Assembly (NCBI RefSeq): GCF_022682495.2
Contig: NC_071388.1
Span: 180,418,528 to 180,482,527 of the forward strand
DNA: 64,000 bases
Direction: 5' to 3'
Source: Desmodus rotundus
Lineage: Eukaryota > Chordata > Mammalia > Chiroptera > Phyllostomidae
A program made the position numbers and the translations under genes. Of the stretch, positions 23,861 through 34,918 are shown piece by piece. The notes beneath the pieces are model-generated. The model did no database searches and had not been told where the DNA came from. It saw only the letters and a program-made list of their open reading frames with translations. Numbering within the stretch: the stretch's first letter is position 1; every line of letters starts with the position of its first letter.

Positions 23861-24469
23861 TGGGTACTAGAAAACCTGTCCCCACCTTCTCCGCCTTGGG
23901 GTGCTGCCTTTAGAGCTGGGGATTCTTGCTTACAGGGAGACAGATTTAAATGAAATACATAATTAAAAATGGAGAGATGGGGGAGAGAGAAAAGCCATTT
24001 GGCACTGAATACCCACAGGATTTTTTTAGGGGGGAGTTATTACTAATAAGTAAGAGCTTACTTGGGGCTTTTTTTTTGTGGGAGCAGCTTTTGAGGATAG
24101 AGAGCCAGAGAGATAGGTAATTTAAAACTATTTCTGTGGATTACAATAGAATCTTTCCATATGCATCAAGAAAAGAAAGTTAAGGATGAACCATTTCTTT
24201 ACTACTGCGGGTTGTCGGACAATGCTTCCTTAGACCGGCTGCTCCTCTGATGCCGGCCTTTGGAGAGCTGCCGCGACTTTACAAAGGGGATGCTTAAGCA
24301 CCCACAGGCAAGAGCAACAATGGCCTGGACTTGGTTGTAGAAAAGCAGGGCCTCGGGACCTTCTTGTGGTGGTGGGGACAGAAATCAGGGGAGGCAGCAG
24401 AGCTGATATTGTCCCCAAATATCTGTTCCCCCTTCTTCCACAGTAATAACATTTTTATCTCTGCATCTG
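23861..24469. other. Single-copy DNA, nothing recognised
   Basis: No repeat or gene recognised. A short patch at 24205-24275 has several CpGs but no other signal. Confidence 0.4.
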
Positions 24470-24846
24470 GACACCCAGAATGCAGACTCTAATTCTCAGG
24501 CTCTTCTGGAGTTGACAATGACCATGTGATCACATTATGGCTAATGGGATGAGCAGAGGGAATAAAGGTAACTTCCAGAACTTGCTCCAGAAGGAAATGG
24601 TGTACTGGCCCCTTTTTGCCATTTCCATGGGCTGAACTGCAGGGATGGCAGTAAGGCACCTGGGTGAGCAGAGGAAGGCAGTGTACCAAGGGTGTGAGCT
24701 GAGGATGGAAGGCACCTGGGTCCTGGACACCACAGGCCCCCGCACAGCTCCAGGCCAGGATAGCTAATGCCTGACTCATACATAAGAAAGAAGTAATTTC
24801 CATCTTATTTAAGCCATTATTTAAAACCATACTCTAAATAATACAG
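24470..24846 (+). repeat. LTR-like old mammalian repeat
   Basis: 'ctaatgggatgagcagaggg' at 24541 and the 3' text 'ttccatcttatttaagccat', ending in 'aaataatacag', resemble old mammal-wide LTR elements. Subfamily cannot be named. The nested antisense frames at 24489-24830 are three frames of the same stretch and not genes. Confidence 0.4.
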
Positions 24847-25654
24847 GTTGTTTCTTAGAGAACCTCCAGCGCCCTAAAATTCTCCCGTCTCCACCCATCC
24901 CAGAGGTGCGGGGACAAAAGAGCAAAGGATGCAGCTTCCCGCAGCCCTGTTCACAGATGGGGTGGGGGCTCCGACTCTCAAGCCTGTGCCCTGAAGTCCC
25001 GGTAAGCAGTGATTCTCAGAGTGAGCCTGTCCTTCTGTAACCACTCCACTGCCATTCATGAAAAATTAAAACACACACACATACACGCAACTTTAAAATA
25101 TTTCCCCCCACTATTTGTTTTCAGAAAATAATTTCAGCATTTTTAGTGGTAGAAAGTTCCACTCGGGCTCTGGAAACCTCTGCAAAAGACATTCCCACAC
25201 AGTCCGCACTGTGAAATCCATCACACAGAACATGATATCTGAGTAAAAGGACCCCAGTTTTACTGCCAGCCCCACAAGTGACAGCACAGTCGGGCTGCTG
25301 AGCACTTTAATGCTCTGTACCTCTATTTTACATTTGGAAAAGAGCAACTCTCCTAAAGAAATACTGTGAGGATTACAGCGTCACAGGGACTCAGGGTGAA
25401 AAAAGACATCCTTGGGCACCTGCCTCCCCCAATGCCTGTCCCCCCTCTTCACTTCCTGGGTAAGACATGGCCATCTATTCTGCTCAGAGGCTATGTTTCC
25501 AGGTGGGAAAGGCCTCACCATTATTCAAGTTAGTCCATCTGATAGATAAAGCAGGAAACATTTGCTAAAACCAGCATCTTTATTCTGTCCCACTGCTTTT
25601 ATGTGGAGAAGACATGAAAAGAAAATGCAGATGGCCAAGTGAAGGGAGGACAGA
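24847..25654. other. Single-copy DNA, nothing recognised
   Basis: No gene. Short (AC)n-like tract at 25072-25090. Confidence 0.4.
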
Positions 25655-25845
25655 CTTAGAAGTCAGACAGATCTGGCTTTGAACTTCAGGTTCACCATTT
25701 ATGTGACTTTGGGCAAGTCCCTTAATGTCTTTAAGCCTCTGCTTCCTAGATTACTGTAATGCCTATTGTAGGAATCACAAATCAACATGAAGGTGCATGG
25801 TACTTGCACTTAGCAATTACTTAATAACTACATGGTTGTTGTTGC
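25655..25845 (+). repeat. MIR SINE, sense
   Basis: 'gacttagaagtcagacagat', 'ctggctttgaacttcaggtt', 'tgtgactttgggcaagtccc', 'cttaatgtctttaagcctct' is the MIR 5' part and core in order; the 3' part is degraded. Confidence 0.8.
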
Positions 25846-25889
25846 TGCTCTGTTGCCTTAATCATTATCAGTGTTACAGTCATCCTAGG

Positions 25890-26330
25890 AACTGTATAGC
25901 TAGACTGCCTATCAGGGGTGTCACACTCATTTTCACCGGGGGCCACATCAGCCTCACGGTTGCCTTCAAAGGGCCAAATGTAATTTTAGGACTGTATAAA
26001 TGTAACTACTCCTTAACTAGGGGCAAGGAGCTCGGCGCTGCTGCCGGGTAGAAACAAGGTGCTGGGCTGGATAAAACAAGGTGGAGGGCTGGATACGGCC
26101 TGCGGGCCTTACGATTGCCACCTGTGGCCTAGGTACAAATCCCAGCCTTGCCACTCACTTACTGTGGGACCTTGGATAAGTTACTTAACTTTTCTGTGCC
26201 TCCATTTTCTCCTCTGTAAATGAGGAATAATAATAAGAATACATCACACGTTTGCTGTGAGGGCTAAGTGTGTAAAAAGATATAAATTGCTTTGAACAGC
26301 ATGTTAGTAATAGTAACCATTATGTAAATA
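25890..26330 (+). repeat. MIR SINE split by a hAT-like MITE
   Basis: The left part ends in 'tagactgcct' and the right part resumes at about 26130 with 'ggtacaaatcccagccttgc', 'cttggataagttacttaact' and 'tctgtgcctccattttctcc'. Joining the flanks restores the MIR order around its B-box region, so the intervening DNA (25913-26124) inserted into an existing MIR. Confidence 0.75.
25913..26124 (+). mobile_element. Non-autonomous hAT-like MITE
   Basis: It starts with 'caggggtgtcacactcattt' and ends with 'gattgccacctg', giving short imperfect inverted termini of CAGGGG/CCACCTG type used by hAT transposons. The flanking octamers are ctgcctat and tggcctag, sharing gccta, which fits a degraded 8-bp hAT target duplication. 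It is 212 bp with no reading frame for a transposase, so it must have moved using one supplied in trans. The text 'gggggccacatcagcct' matches MITEs I remember from bat genomes; the subfamily name is not certain. Confidence 0.7.
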
Positions 26331-26682
26331 TCAACTCTACTAGTATTAAGGAATAACAACTTAGAAAGTAGGAAGGCCTGTTATCCAAGAAGGGAGTAGA
26401 ACCCTTCACATGTTCTAACGTAAAATTAGACACGACTGATCTAGAAAAACAGTTGTACGGTCAATTCTTAACCGCATGGCAAAGTGAAGAGAATCGTCAA
26501 TGTGGATATTTGGGAACAGTCCCTAAGAGAAAAACCTCTTATACTTGTCCTGTATAGTGAATTTGCTTCTCTACACATGCATTCCATTTTCGTTACATGA
26601 ACTGGCCTCAACGTGAGGCAGTAGCAGAGGGAGTGGGAGACGATCTGGGTTTAAAGTGGGTCCTTGGAAGTTTAATGGGCTT
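26331..26682. other. Single-copy DNA, nothing recognised
   Basis: No gene or repeat recognised before the SINE insertion site. Confidence 0.45.
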
Positions 26683-26700
26683 AAGATTTTCAGAAATATT

Positions 26701-26925
26701 ATTTTAAAGATTTTATTTATTTATTTTTAGAGAAAGGAGAAGGGGGAGAGAGAGACAGAGACAGAGACAGAGAGAAGCATCAATGTGACAGTGAAATATC
26801 AATTGGTTACCTCGTTTTCACGCTCTGACCAGGGACTAAACTTGCAACACCTGACCAGGAATCGAACTGGTGACCTTTCGCCTTGAGGGATGCTGCCCAG
26901 CCAACTGATCCACATTCATCAGGGA
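26701..26925 (-). mobile_element. Bat VES-type SINE, antisense
   Basis: As written it starts with an A/T-rich tail ('aaagattttatttatttatt'), a GA-rich run, then the reverse complement of a tRNA-like head with a B box (ggaatcgaac, 26858-26867). An 18-bp perfect target duplication flanks it (26683-26700 and 26926-26943). VES SINEs are transcribed by RNA polymerase III and moved by L1 proteins. The intact duplication implies a fairly recent insertion. Confidence 0.92.
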
Positions 26926-27064
26926 AAGATTTTCAGAAATATTTTAAATAAAATGGTAGCAAATATGCATGTAAGGATTTTGTCTGCTTCCTAGTGCCAA
27001 GCGAGCCAAAACCCTCAGGGGCAGGCAGGACTGACAGAGCACGGGAGGGGGCCTGGCTTCCTCC

Positions 27065-27205
27065 AGTCTGGGCCGCAGTCTTCCACCACCCAGCTGGCTA
27101 ACTTCAAGTGTGTCACTGAGCACCTCTGAGCCCCAGTTTCTTCGTGTGCAGACAACAAGGCTTAATTAGAAGAACTCTACGACCCCTGCAGTTTCACACA
27201 CCCCA
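27065..27205 (+). repeat. MIR SINE fragment, sense
   Basis: 'cacccagctggctaacttca', 'agtgtgtcactgagcacctc' and 'tgagccccagtttcttcgtg' match the MIR core with moderate divergence. Confidence 0.55.
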
Positions 27206-27359
27206 AGATCCCATGTTAACCTGCCCAGGCACACGTTAGCAGGCAAGCAGCACTGCCTGGTTTTAGGGATAACTTTCTAGGGATAACTTCCATGTTCTAC
27301 TAAGTAATCTCGACATGTTACTTTATTGTAGAGATCTATATATGAAAGGATATGGTGTC

Positions 27360-27710
27360 AGTCATGATAGGTCTGGTTATGCTGCATAACAAATATTCCC
27401 AAATATCTCAGTGGCTCTTGAGAACCCAGTTTTGTTTTCACCTGCATGGCATGTCCATCCGGTGGCAGCTCCTGTACTGCTCCATGTCTTCACTCCAGGA
27501 CCCGGCTGATGGAGCAATTTCTATCTGAGCATTGCTACTCTTCCAGCAGAGGGAAGAAAAACATTTCAAACAACAGGCTGGCTCTTAGTACTGGGAAGAA
27601 GTTACACACATCAATTCTGCCCACATTTTATTGGCCAAAGCAAGTCACGTGGTTTCTCCTGACTTCGATAAAGACAGGATGAGTTAGTTATCAATCCACC
27701 CCACAGGGAA
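27360..27710 (+). repeat. Old mammalian interspersed repeat
   Basis: 'gctgcataacaaatattccc', 'aaatatctcagtggctct', 'catgtcttcactccaggacc' and 'attggccaaagcaagtcacg' recur in this order in a common old mammalian repeat, probably LTR-derived. I cannot assign the family. The 78-codon frame inside it is chance. Confidence 0.5.
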
Positions 27711-28979
27711 AAACAGGATGGGAAAAGAAAATGGATATATGGCAAACACCGGTACAATCTACTGCAGATGTCAGTAGAACAGGAAAATGATTTGCTCCTA
27801 AAAGGAAGGAGAAACCCCTCTTGTTGAGAGGAAATAGCCTTCTAAGAGTGTTTGCAACCGAAGTGTAGAAATATAAGAATACTTCTACGAAAACACTAGC
27901 TGAGGAAGCAGTTTCTTCTTGCTACTTTGTGAGAAAATAAATGCCAAAGAAATACAGCAAAAAACAAGGAGAGGGGTGCCATTAGGCCTGGGGAGAGAGA
28001 TTAGGAGTTGGGGAAACCCAGTCTTGGAGAGATGGCACCCTTTTCTGCAGCTCCAGGCGGTTCCAGCTAATGACTGCGTGCAAGCAGAATGTGAGTGCAA
28101 AGGATGCCAGCAAGTACATAAAAGGCAGAGGAAGAAGGATCAACATGTTTTGCTGCCATTTCCAGGAAAGGGATGGTGTCCCCAGCCGCCTCCCACAGTA
28201 GATGACCAGAAAAAAAGCAAACACAAATAATACTCATTGAAAAGCCGAGTCGTGACTACTGTGTTTCACAGCACATCCCCCCTCAAATCCTGGCTGCAAA
28301 CCAGCCCAGCCACTTGGAGCAGCGTTGGCAGCTTGCTCTCTCTTGGCACCGGGTATGCGTGGCAGCTGGATGGCTTGTAGTCAGTGCAGTTTTGCAGCTG
28401 GTGGTGGTAGCAATTGGCAAAAACTGACTGTCCAGATGGGCATTAAATTTTCTTTAATGTTTATAATATGTCAAAAGAGAATGATTCTGTGTCAAAGTGG
28501 CTTAGAAGAACTTTTACTCAGGAGCTTACAGAAATTTCTTTTTGACAAGATGGAGGTTGCTTTACTTCAGTTACGTCTGTGGGCCTCATTCCCTTACGTT
28601 AGGTTGGGACATTCCTCCACAGCAGGAGCTCCTTTGGCCAAAAGGGGTTGGGGAGACTCCAGCCTATTCCCTTTATCAAGTTCTCTACAATTAGTTGATC
28701 ATTAGCTGACATTTAGCAGTATGGTCACGGGAGTTGAACTGCGGGTCTAAAAGGAAGATAATGTTTTATTCTGGAATTTTTATGATCCTCAAAGGGAACA
28801 GTGCCATTCAGGTATCATTAAAATTAGGGGTAAAGTCATATAACTGTGTTGTGAGGAAGAGTGAGCACTGGGCAAGACATCTTCAGACATACAGGGAAGG
28901 GATTAATATCCTAAATATACAACTTGCTATAAATCCATGAGAAAAGTAAACCAGCAACCTATTTTAAAAATGTGCTTAG
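27711..28979. other. Single-copy DNA, nothing recognised
   Basis: No recognised repeat. Frames at 27919-28230 (103 codons) and 28325-28705 (126 codons) overlap antisense frames and show no domain. Confidence 0.45.
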
Positions 28980-29815
28980 GGTATAATATATACTTCACAG
29001 AAAAGAAGACTCGAATAACCTGTATGTTATGAAAGATCAACCTCGTTAGTGATCAAGGCAGAACAAGGCACGTTTCTCACCGAACATACCGGGGACAAAC
29101 TAAAGACTGTCAGCATCAAAGGTGGGGAGCATGTGAGGAAACAGGTGCCCTCATACCTGATATACTGTTGGGGGGAGTAGCTAAATACACAAAGCAGTAT
29201 GGCCACTTTGGAGGATAATTTCTCAGTGTCTTCAAATTAAAACACAAGCCCTATGACCCCGCAAACCCTCTTCATAGCCACCGCCTCCTCCTGCCTCCAT
29301 GCAAGAACACTCGCAGATGCACAGCGAAGTCTGTGCACTAACACTCATTACAGCAGAATGGCTCCAAGTATCCTCCTTGGACCACCAGCGTTAACATTCC
29401 CGAGAGCTGGTTAGACAGGTTAGAAATGGGGTGGTTCTCCCATCCCAGCACTACTGGGTCAGAGTGTGTAGGGTTGTGGCCCAGGACTTTATTTAAACAA
29501 ACCCCTCTGGTGATTCCGATGCTCACTAAACCGTGAGAAGTACTGCATCTAACATTGTTTGTAGTAGAGGAAAAATGCAAACAATCTAAATGTCCATCAT
29601 ATGTCATGCCTTATTTATATTTTAGAAAATTGGCCAGCAGTTTGAAAGAATGGGGCAGATATGTGCTGATCCAGAAAAATATCTAAGATAAATATTACAG
29701 AACCAAATGTGTAGTATAATAGTATTTGTTTTTTAAAAAACTACAGAACAATGTCATATATTTCCATAGACACATATTTCTACATATATGTGTATGTATA
29801 TGCACATGTGGAAAC
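28980..29815 (+). repeat. Ancient L1 3' UTR fragment, interrupted
   Basis: 'caacctcgttagtgatcaag', 'gatatactgttggggggagt', 'ccacttt ggaggataatttc' and 'caatctaaatgtccatca' follow the order of old L1M 3' regions. A MER5A copy interrupts it at 29372-29545: the text on both sides continues the L1 ('cattacagcag' then 'cattgtttgtagtagagg'). Confidence 0.6.
29372..29545 (+). mobile_element. MER5A DNA transposon remnant
   Basis: 'gagagctggttagacaggtt', 'cccatcccagcactactggg', 'tttaaacaaacccctctggt', 'gattccgatgctcac' and 'gagaagtactg' match MER5A, an old non-autonomous hAT-Charlie element. It sits inside older L1 DNA. Confidence 0.75.
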
Positions 29816-29827
29816 ATTAAACAAAAT

Positions 29828-29995
29828 GTGTGCTCAAACCAACTGAGCTAGAGCATCGTCCTGATATGCCAAGGTTGTAGGTTCTGTCCTTGGTCGGGGC
29901 ACATACAAGAAACAACCAACAAATGCATAAATACGTGGAACAATAAATTGATCTCTCTCTCTCTCTTTCTCAAATCAATGAATACATTTTTTAAA
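29828..29995 (+). mobile_element. tRNA-derived SINE, VES-like subtype
   Basis: 'caaaccaactgagctagagc', then a B-box-like ggttctgtcc (29880-29889), 'ggtcggggcacatacaag', 'aataaattgatctctctc' with a CT run and A-rich tail. Short flanking matches (aaaatgtgtg and aaattgtgtg) are a likely diverged target duplication. The head differs from the 43113 copy, so it is probably an older subfamily. Confidence 0.8.
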
Positions 29996-30149
29996 AAAAT
30001 TGTGTGAAGTGTACATATCAATTGATAACTGGTTATTCTGGGAAGGATATCAGGATCGGGACAGCAGTCAAGGAAAACTTAGGTTTTTGTCTGTCATTTG
30101 AATTTTGCAAAAAGAGGTTATACATGTACTGTGTGTGAAACTATACTTT

Positions 30150-30300
30150 TGGCTGCAGACCTGGGTTCTAGATACTGCCTGGTCACCATCTACCCGTGTT
30201 ACCGTGAGGAAGTGCCAGCCTTGTGGACTTCCATTTCCTCACCTGGCAAAGGAGGAATAAAGCCAGTTACTCCCAGTGTCCTTTTACTCAGGTTTATCAT
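30150..30300 (+). repeat. MIR SINE fragment, sense
   Basis: 'cagacctgggttctagatac', then a diverged middle, then 'ttccatttcctcacctggca' resemble MIR core and 3' side. Confidence 0.6.
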
Positions 30301-31272
30301 GTTAAGTCTTGCCTGAGTCATCTATCTGAGTGCAAAAATCAGGCCTCTTAATAAATCTGACCATAGAAATAAAAAGAAGCACCCATAACTCTGTCTCTTG
30401 AGGAACTTGGTAATAATTACTTCCATATGTCATCTTAGGACAAATGACTTGCACAGGGTTTCCTGTGTTTAAACATCATTGTGAGAGAGTTCGTCCAAGA
30501 TGGTGGAGGAGTAAGTGGAAGCTACACTAACCTCCTCCCAGTACCAATCTAGAATTACAACTAAATTGGAGAGAAATCATCCAGAATAACCAACTGAACA
30601 CTAGCTGGAGAGAAGCCTTATAACCATGGACAGACAGAAGAAACCACTTCACTACAATAGGACTGGTAGCAAGTGCAGAGGAGACATGAGAGGCGGGCTG
30701 GGCTCCTACAGGCATCAGCTGAAGTGCCAGAGGGAAATTTCAGTGGCCAGGGAGTTCCCCCTGAGAAGTGTGGAGTCTAAACCCCAAGCTGAGCTCCCCA
30801 GTCTACAGCAACAGAGCCAGAAAGGAACCCAGCTAACATCCAGCTATGAAAAGCAGCAGGGATCCTATCGGCCTGGGAGAGACTGCTAGAGATGGGGAGA
30901 GCCTCTTAAAAGGCCAAAGCACAAAATTTTGTTTGTAGCTACTTACCCTGGGTGCTGGCAGAAGGATGCAGAGTGGACTAGAGACACTTGAGGAGTCTGG
31001 GGTTGGTGGCTTTGGAGAAAGAACTGAAGGAACAACTGCAGGATCCCTGTGCTGAGTCATTCCCCATACTGCAGGAGCCATTACTCTCAGGCAGAATGCT
31101 CCTCCAAGAATGGTATCAGCCTGAGGGGAAGCAATACCCTGCCCTTAGGAATTACTCTGACCTACCTGGTGGTGCTTAAGCCAGGCTGCTGATTACAGCT
31201 TGATTAGATCAGTCAGACCCATTTAAGGCTGATTAGCTTAACAACTAAGGTGGAAAATACAAAGAAGTCAAA

Positions 31273-32118
31273 ATGAGAAGACAAAAAGAAAGAGACTCCA
31301 AATGAAAGAACAAGTGAATTTTCCAGAAGAATTAGATGAAATAGAGGCAAGCAATTTATAAGATAGAGAGTTTAAGGTAATGAATATAAGGATACTCAAC
31401 AGCATGAAAAAAGACATAGAAACCACAAAAAAAGACCAGTCAGGAATAAAGAATGCAATATCTGAAATAAGTAATACACTAGAAGGAATAAACAGTAGGT
31501 TAGATGAAGCACAGGATAGAATCAGTGTGTTATAAGACAAGGTAGAAAAAAAAAAAAAAAACCCAGGCAGAGCAGCAAAAGAAAAAAAGAATTTTAAAAA
31601 ATGAGGAGAACTTAAGAGACATTTTGGACAAGATGAAGCATAACAATATCCATGTCATGGGAATATCAGCAGAGGAGAGCGAGCAAGGGATTGAGAACCT
31701 ATTTGAAGAAATAAAGACTGAAAGCTTCCCTAATCTGCTGAAGGAGAAAGACACACAAGTCCAGGAAGCTCAGAGAGTCCCAAATAAGTTGGACTCAAAG
31801 AGAACTATATCAAGACACATCATAATTAAAATGACAAGGCATAAAGATAAGGAGAGGATCCTAAAAGCCACAAAAGAAAAGCAGGAAGTTACCTACAAGG
31901 CAACACCAATTAGACTGGCCTCTGATTCATTACTCAACAGAAACATTTCAGGCCAGAAGGGAGTGGCATGAAATATTCAAGGTGATGAAAAGCAAGGAAC
32001 TACAACCAAGGCTACTTTACCCAGCAAGGCTATCATTTAAAACTGAAGGAGAAAGAGCGAGCTTCCCAGAGAAGAAAAAGCTAAAAGAGTTTGTTAACAC
32101 CAAACCAGTACTGTCATA
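31273..32118 (+). pseudogene. L1 ORF1 protein pseudogene
   Basis: L1 ORF1p is a trimeric RNA-binding protein with a coiled coil, an RRM and a C-terminal domain, and is needed for L1 mobility. The coiled-coil part (31273-31620) is broken by stops and shifts. The frame at 31624-31971 keeps the RRM and the start of the C-terminal domain (blocks like NIHVMGI, FPNLL, VQEAQRVPNK, RHIIIKM, IRLASD) and then hits a stop in a frameshift. The rest of the C-terminal domain continues in another frame to about 32100, where 'FPEKKKLKEF'-like text is still seen. Confidence 0.88.
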
Positions 32119-32840
32119 GTTGGGCATTTGGACACCCCATTGACTTCAATGGATAGATCTTCCAGGCAGCAAATCAACAAGGAGACAGCAGCCATAAATG
32201 ACACACTAGACCAAATGGATTTAATTGATAACTTCAGAGTATTAAACCCCAAGGCAGCAGAATATACATACTTTTCAAGTGCACATGGAATGTTTTCTAG
32301 GATAGACCACATGTAAGGACACAAAACAAGTCTTAATAAATTTAAGAAGACTGAAATCATATCAAGCATCTTCTCTGACCACAATGCTATGAAACTAAAA
32401 ATCGATCACAAGAAGAACACTGAAAAACACACAAAGACATGGGAGCTAAATAACATGTTATTAAACAATGAATGGGTCAACAACTAGGTCAAGGAAGAAA
32501 TCAAAAGATACCTTGAAACAAATGAAAATGAGGACACAACAATCCAAAATCTGGGGGACTCTGGGAAAGCAATCCTAAGAGGGAAATTCATAGTGTTACA
32601 GGCCTATCTCAAAAAAACAAGAAAAAGCTCAAATAAACGATGTAACTTCACACTTCAAGGAACTTGAAAAAGAACAACAAGCAAAGCCCAAAATGAGTAG
32701 AAGGAAGGAAACAATAAAGACTAGAGCAGAAATAAATGAAATAGAGTCTAAAAAAAGATAGAAAAGATCAATGAATCTAAGAGCAGTTCTTTGAAAAGGT
32801 AAACAAGATTGACAAACCTTTAAACACACGCATAAAGAAA
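32119..32840 (+). pseudogene. L1 ORF2 fragment, endonuclease end and linker
   Basis: Translated blocks such as TPLTSMDRS, FSSAHGMFSRIDHM, HKTSLNKFKKTEIISSIFSDHNAMKL and LNNMLLNNEWV (separate pieces) identify the C-terminal part of the L1 endonuclease and the region before the reverse transcriptase. The N-terminal part of ORF2, with the first catalytic residues, is missing, so ORF1 runs almost directly into this piece. Several stops interrupt it. It ends where an inverted ORF2 segment begins. Confidence 0.88.
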
Positions 32841-33285
32841 AAAAGAGAGCCTTTTAATGTACTGCTGGATGCAGTTTGCCAATATTTTGTTGAGGATTTT
32901 AGCATCTACATTCATCAGAGACATTGGCCTGTAGTTTTCTTTCTTTGTTGTATCTTTATCTGGTTTTGGAATTAGGATGATGCTGGCTTCATAAAGAGAG
33001 TCTGGGAGTCCTCCCTCTTCTTGGATTTTTTGGAATAGTCTGAGAAGGAAGGCAGTTAGCTCTTCCTTAAAAGGTTTGTAAAATTCTCCTGTGAAGCCAC
33101 CTGGTCCAAGGCTTTTGTGTGTTGGGAGTTTTTTGATTACTGCTTTGATTTCATCAGCTGTTACTGGTCCATTCAGGTTTTCTGCTTCTTCATTCAGTTT
33201 TGGGAGATTATATTTTTCTAGAAATTTGTCCATTTCATCTGCGTTTTCCAATTTCTTGGCATATAGTTGTTTGTAGTAATAGGAA
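32841..33285 (-). pseudogene. L1 ORF2 fragment, inverted RT N-terminal part
   Basis: On the - strand this is open for about 145 codons and carries [43 protein letters not shown] and KILNKILAN, the conserved region from just before RT motif 0 into the start of the RT. The FADD-type catalytic motif lies further on and is absent. It is inverted relative to the ORF2 pieces on both sides, which belong to the same element. Fewer stops than in flanking pieces may reflect chance. Confidence 0.9.
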
Positions 33286-34260
33286 GACACAAATAAGTGG
33301 AAGCATATACAGAGTTCATGGACTGGAAGAATTAACATCAACAAAATGTCCATATTATCCAAAGTAATTTATAGATTCAACACAATCTCTATTAAAATAC
33401 CAATGACATATTTCACAGATATAGAACCAACATTTCAAATATTTATATGGAACCGTAAACTACCCCGAATAGCTGTGGCAATTTTGAGAAAGAAAAAAAA
33501 AGTAGGAGGGATCACACTACCTGATATAAAACTATATTACAAGGCCACTGTAATCACAGCAGTATGGTACTGGCATAAGAATAGACACATAGACAAATGG
33601 AACAGAACAGAGCCCAGAAATAAACCTAAGTCTCTGTGGTCAATTAATATTTGACAAAGGGTGCAAAAGCATAAATGGAGTAAAAATAGCCTCTTCAGCA
33701 AAGGGTGTTGGGAGATCTGGAGAGCTACATGCAAAAAATGAAATTCCATCACCAACTTACACCATATACAAAAATACATTCAAGGTGGATAAAAGACTTA
33801 AATATAAGTCGTGACACCATAAAAGTCCTAGAGGAGAACATAGGCAGGAAAATCTCAGAGACTCCACACAGAAATAGTTTCACCAATATGTCCCATAGAG
33901 CAAGGGACATAAAGGAAAGAATAAACTAATGGGCTCTCATCAAAATAAAAGCTTCTGCATGGCTAAAGAAAACAGCATTAAAATGAAAAGAGAACCAACT
34001 GTATGGGAAAACACATTTTCCAGTGATACCTTGGGCAAGGGTCTGATCTCCAAAATACTTAAAGAACTCAACATGACTCCACTCCAGAAAGACAAACAAC
34101 CCAATTAAAAAATGGGCAAAGGACTTGAATAGACACTTCTCCAAGGAGGACATACAAAGGGCCCAGAGACATATGAAAAGATGCTCAGCACGACTAGCCA
34201 TCAGAGAGATGCAAATTAAAACCACATTGAGATACCATCTCACACCTCTCTAATGGCAAT
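33286..34260 (+). pseudogene. L1 ORF2 fragment, C-terminal part
   Basis: The sense strand resumes with the post-RT region: blocks [37 protein letters not shown] and WNRTEP in an open frame (33346-33654), then SRDTIKVLEENIG and WALIKIKA in later frames with stops. About 160 codons of RT equivalent, including the catalytic region, are missing between the inverted piece and this one. Confidence 0.88.
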
Positions 34261-34918
34261 CATCAATAAATCAACAAATAAGTGCTGGTAAAGATGTGGA
34301 GAAAGGGAAAAACGTTTGCACTGTTGGTGAGAATGCAGACGGGTGCAGCCACTGTGGAAAGCAGTATGGAAATATTTCAGAAAAATGAAAAATGAATGTT
34401 TTTTGACCCAGTGGTTCCATTTCTGGGAATATATCCAAAGGAACCCAAAACACTAATTTAAAAGAACACAAGCACCCCTGAGTTCACTGCAACATTATTT
34501 ACAATCACTAAGATATGGAAGCAGCCCAGGTGTCTACCAATAGATGAGTGGATAAAACAACTATGGGACATTTACACAGTGGAATACTACTCAACCATAA
34601 AAAAGAAGAAAATTTTACTCTTTTCAACAGTATGAATGGACCTGGAGAACATTATGCTAAGTGAAATAAGCCAGTCAGAGAAAGAAAAATACCATATTTC
34701 ACTCATTACATGGAATCTAATGAAGAAATTGAAATAATAAGCAAAGTAGAGACAGACTCATAGATGGACAGCAGATGAGAGCTAGTGGAGGAGGGGAGGT
34801 TAGAGTGTGGAGGGACTAGGTAAAAATGGAAAAGGACTCAGGGACATGGATAACAGTGTGGTGATTGCTGGCGGGAGGGGAGTATAAGGGAACTAATTGG
34901 TAATGGAAAAAATACAAT

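Larger units (their letters stand above)
30487..34918 (+). mobile_element. LINE-1, rearranged, about 4.4 kb
   Basis: It begins with an L1 5' UTR signature ('gtccaagatggtggaggag') and ends in an L1 3' UTR ('gcccaggtgtctaccaatag', 'ttatgctaagtgaaataag') with an A-rich end. Between them are decayed ORF1 and ORF2. Relative to a 6-kb L1 it lacks the first part of the ORF2 endonuclease and much of the reverse transcriptase, and one ORF2 piece is inverted. Frameshifts and stops exclude function. A MITE sits at its 3' end, and an ORF1-only element lies 0.8 kb downstream. Confidence 0.92.

Noticed and set aside
27265..27292. Short direct repeat of 'tagggataactt'
   Set aside because: Too short (about 12 bp twice) to separate from slippage or chance.
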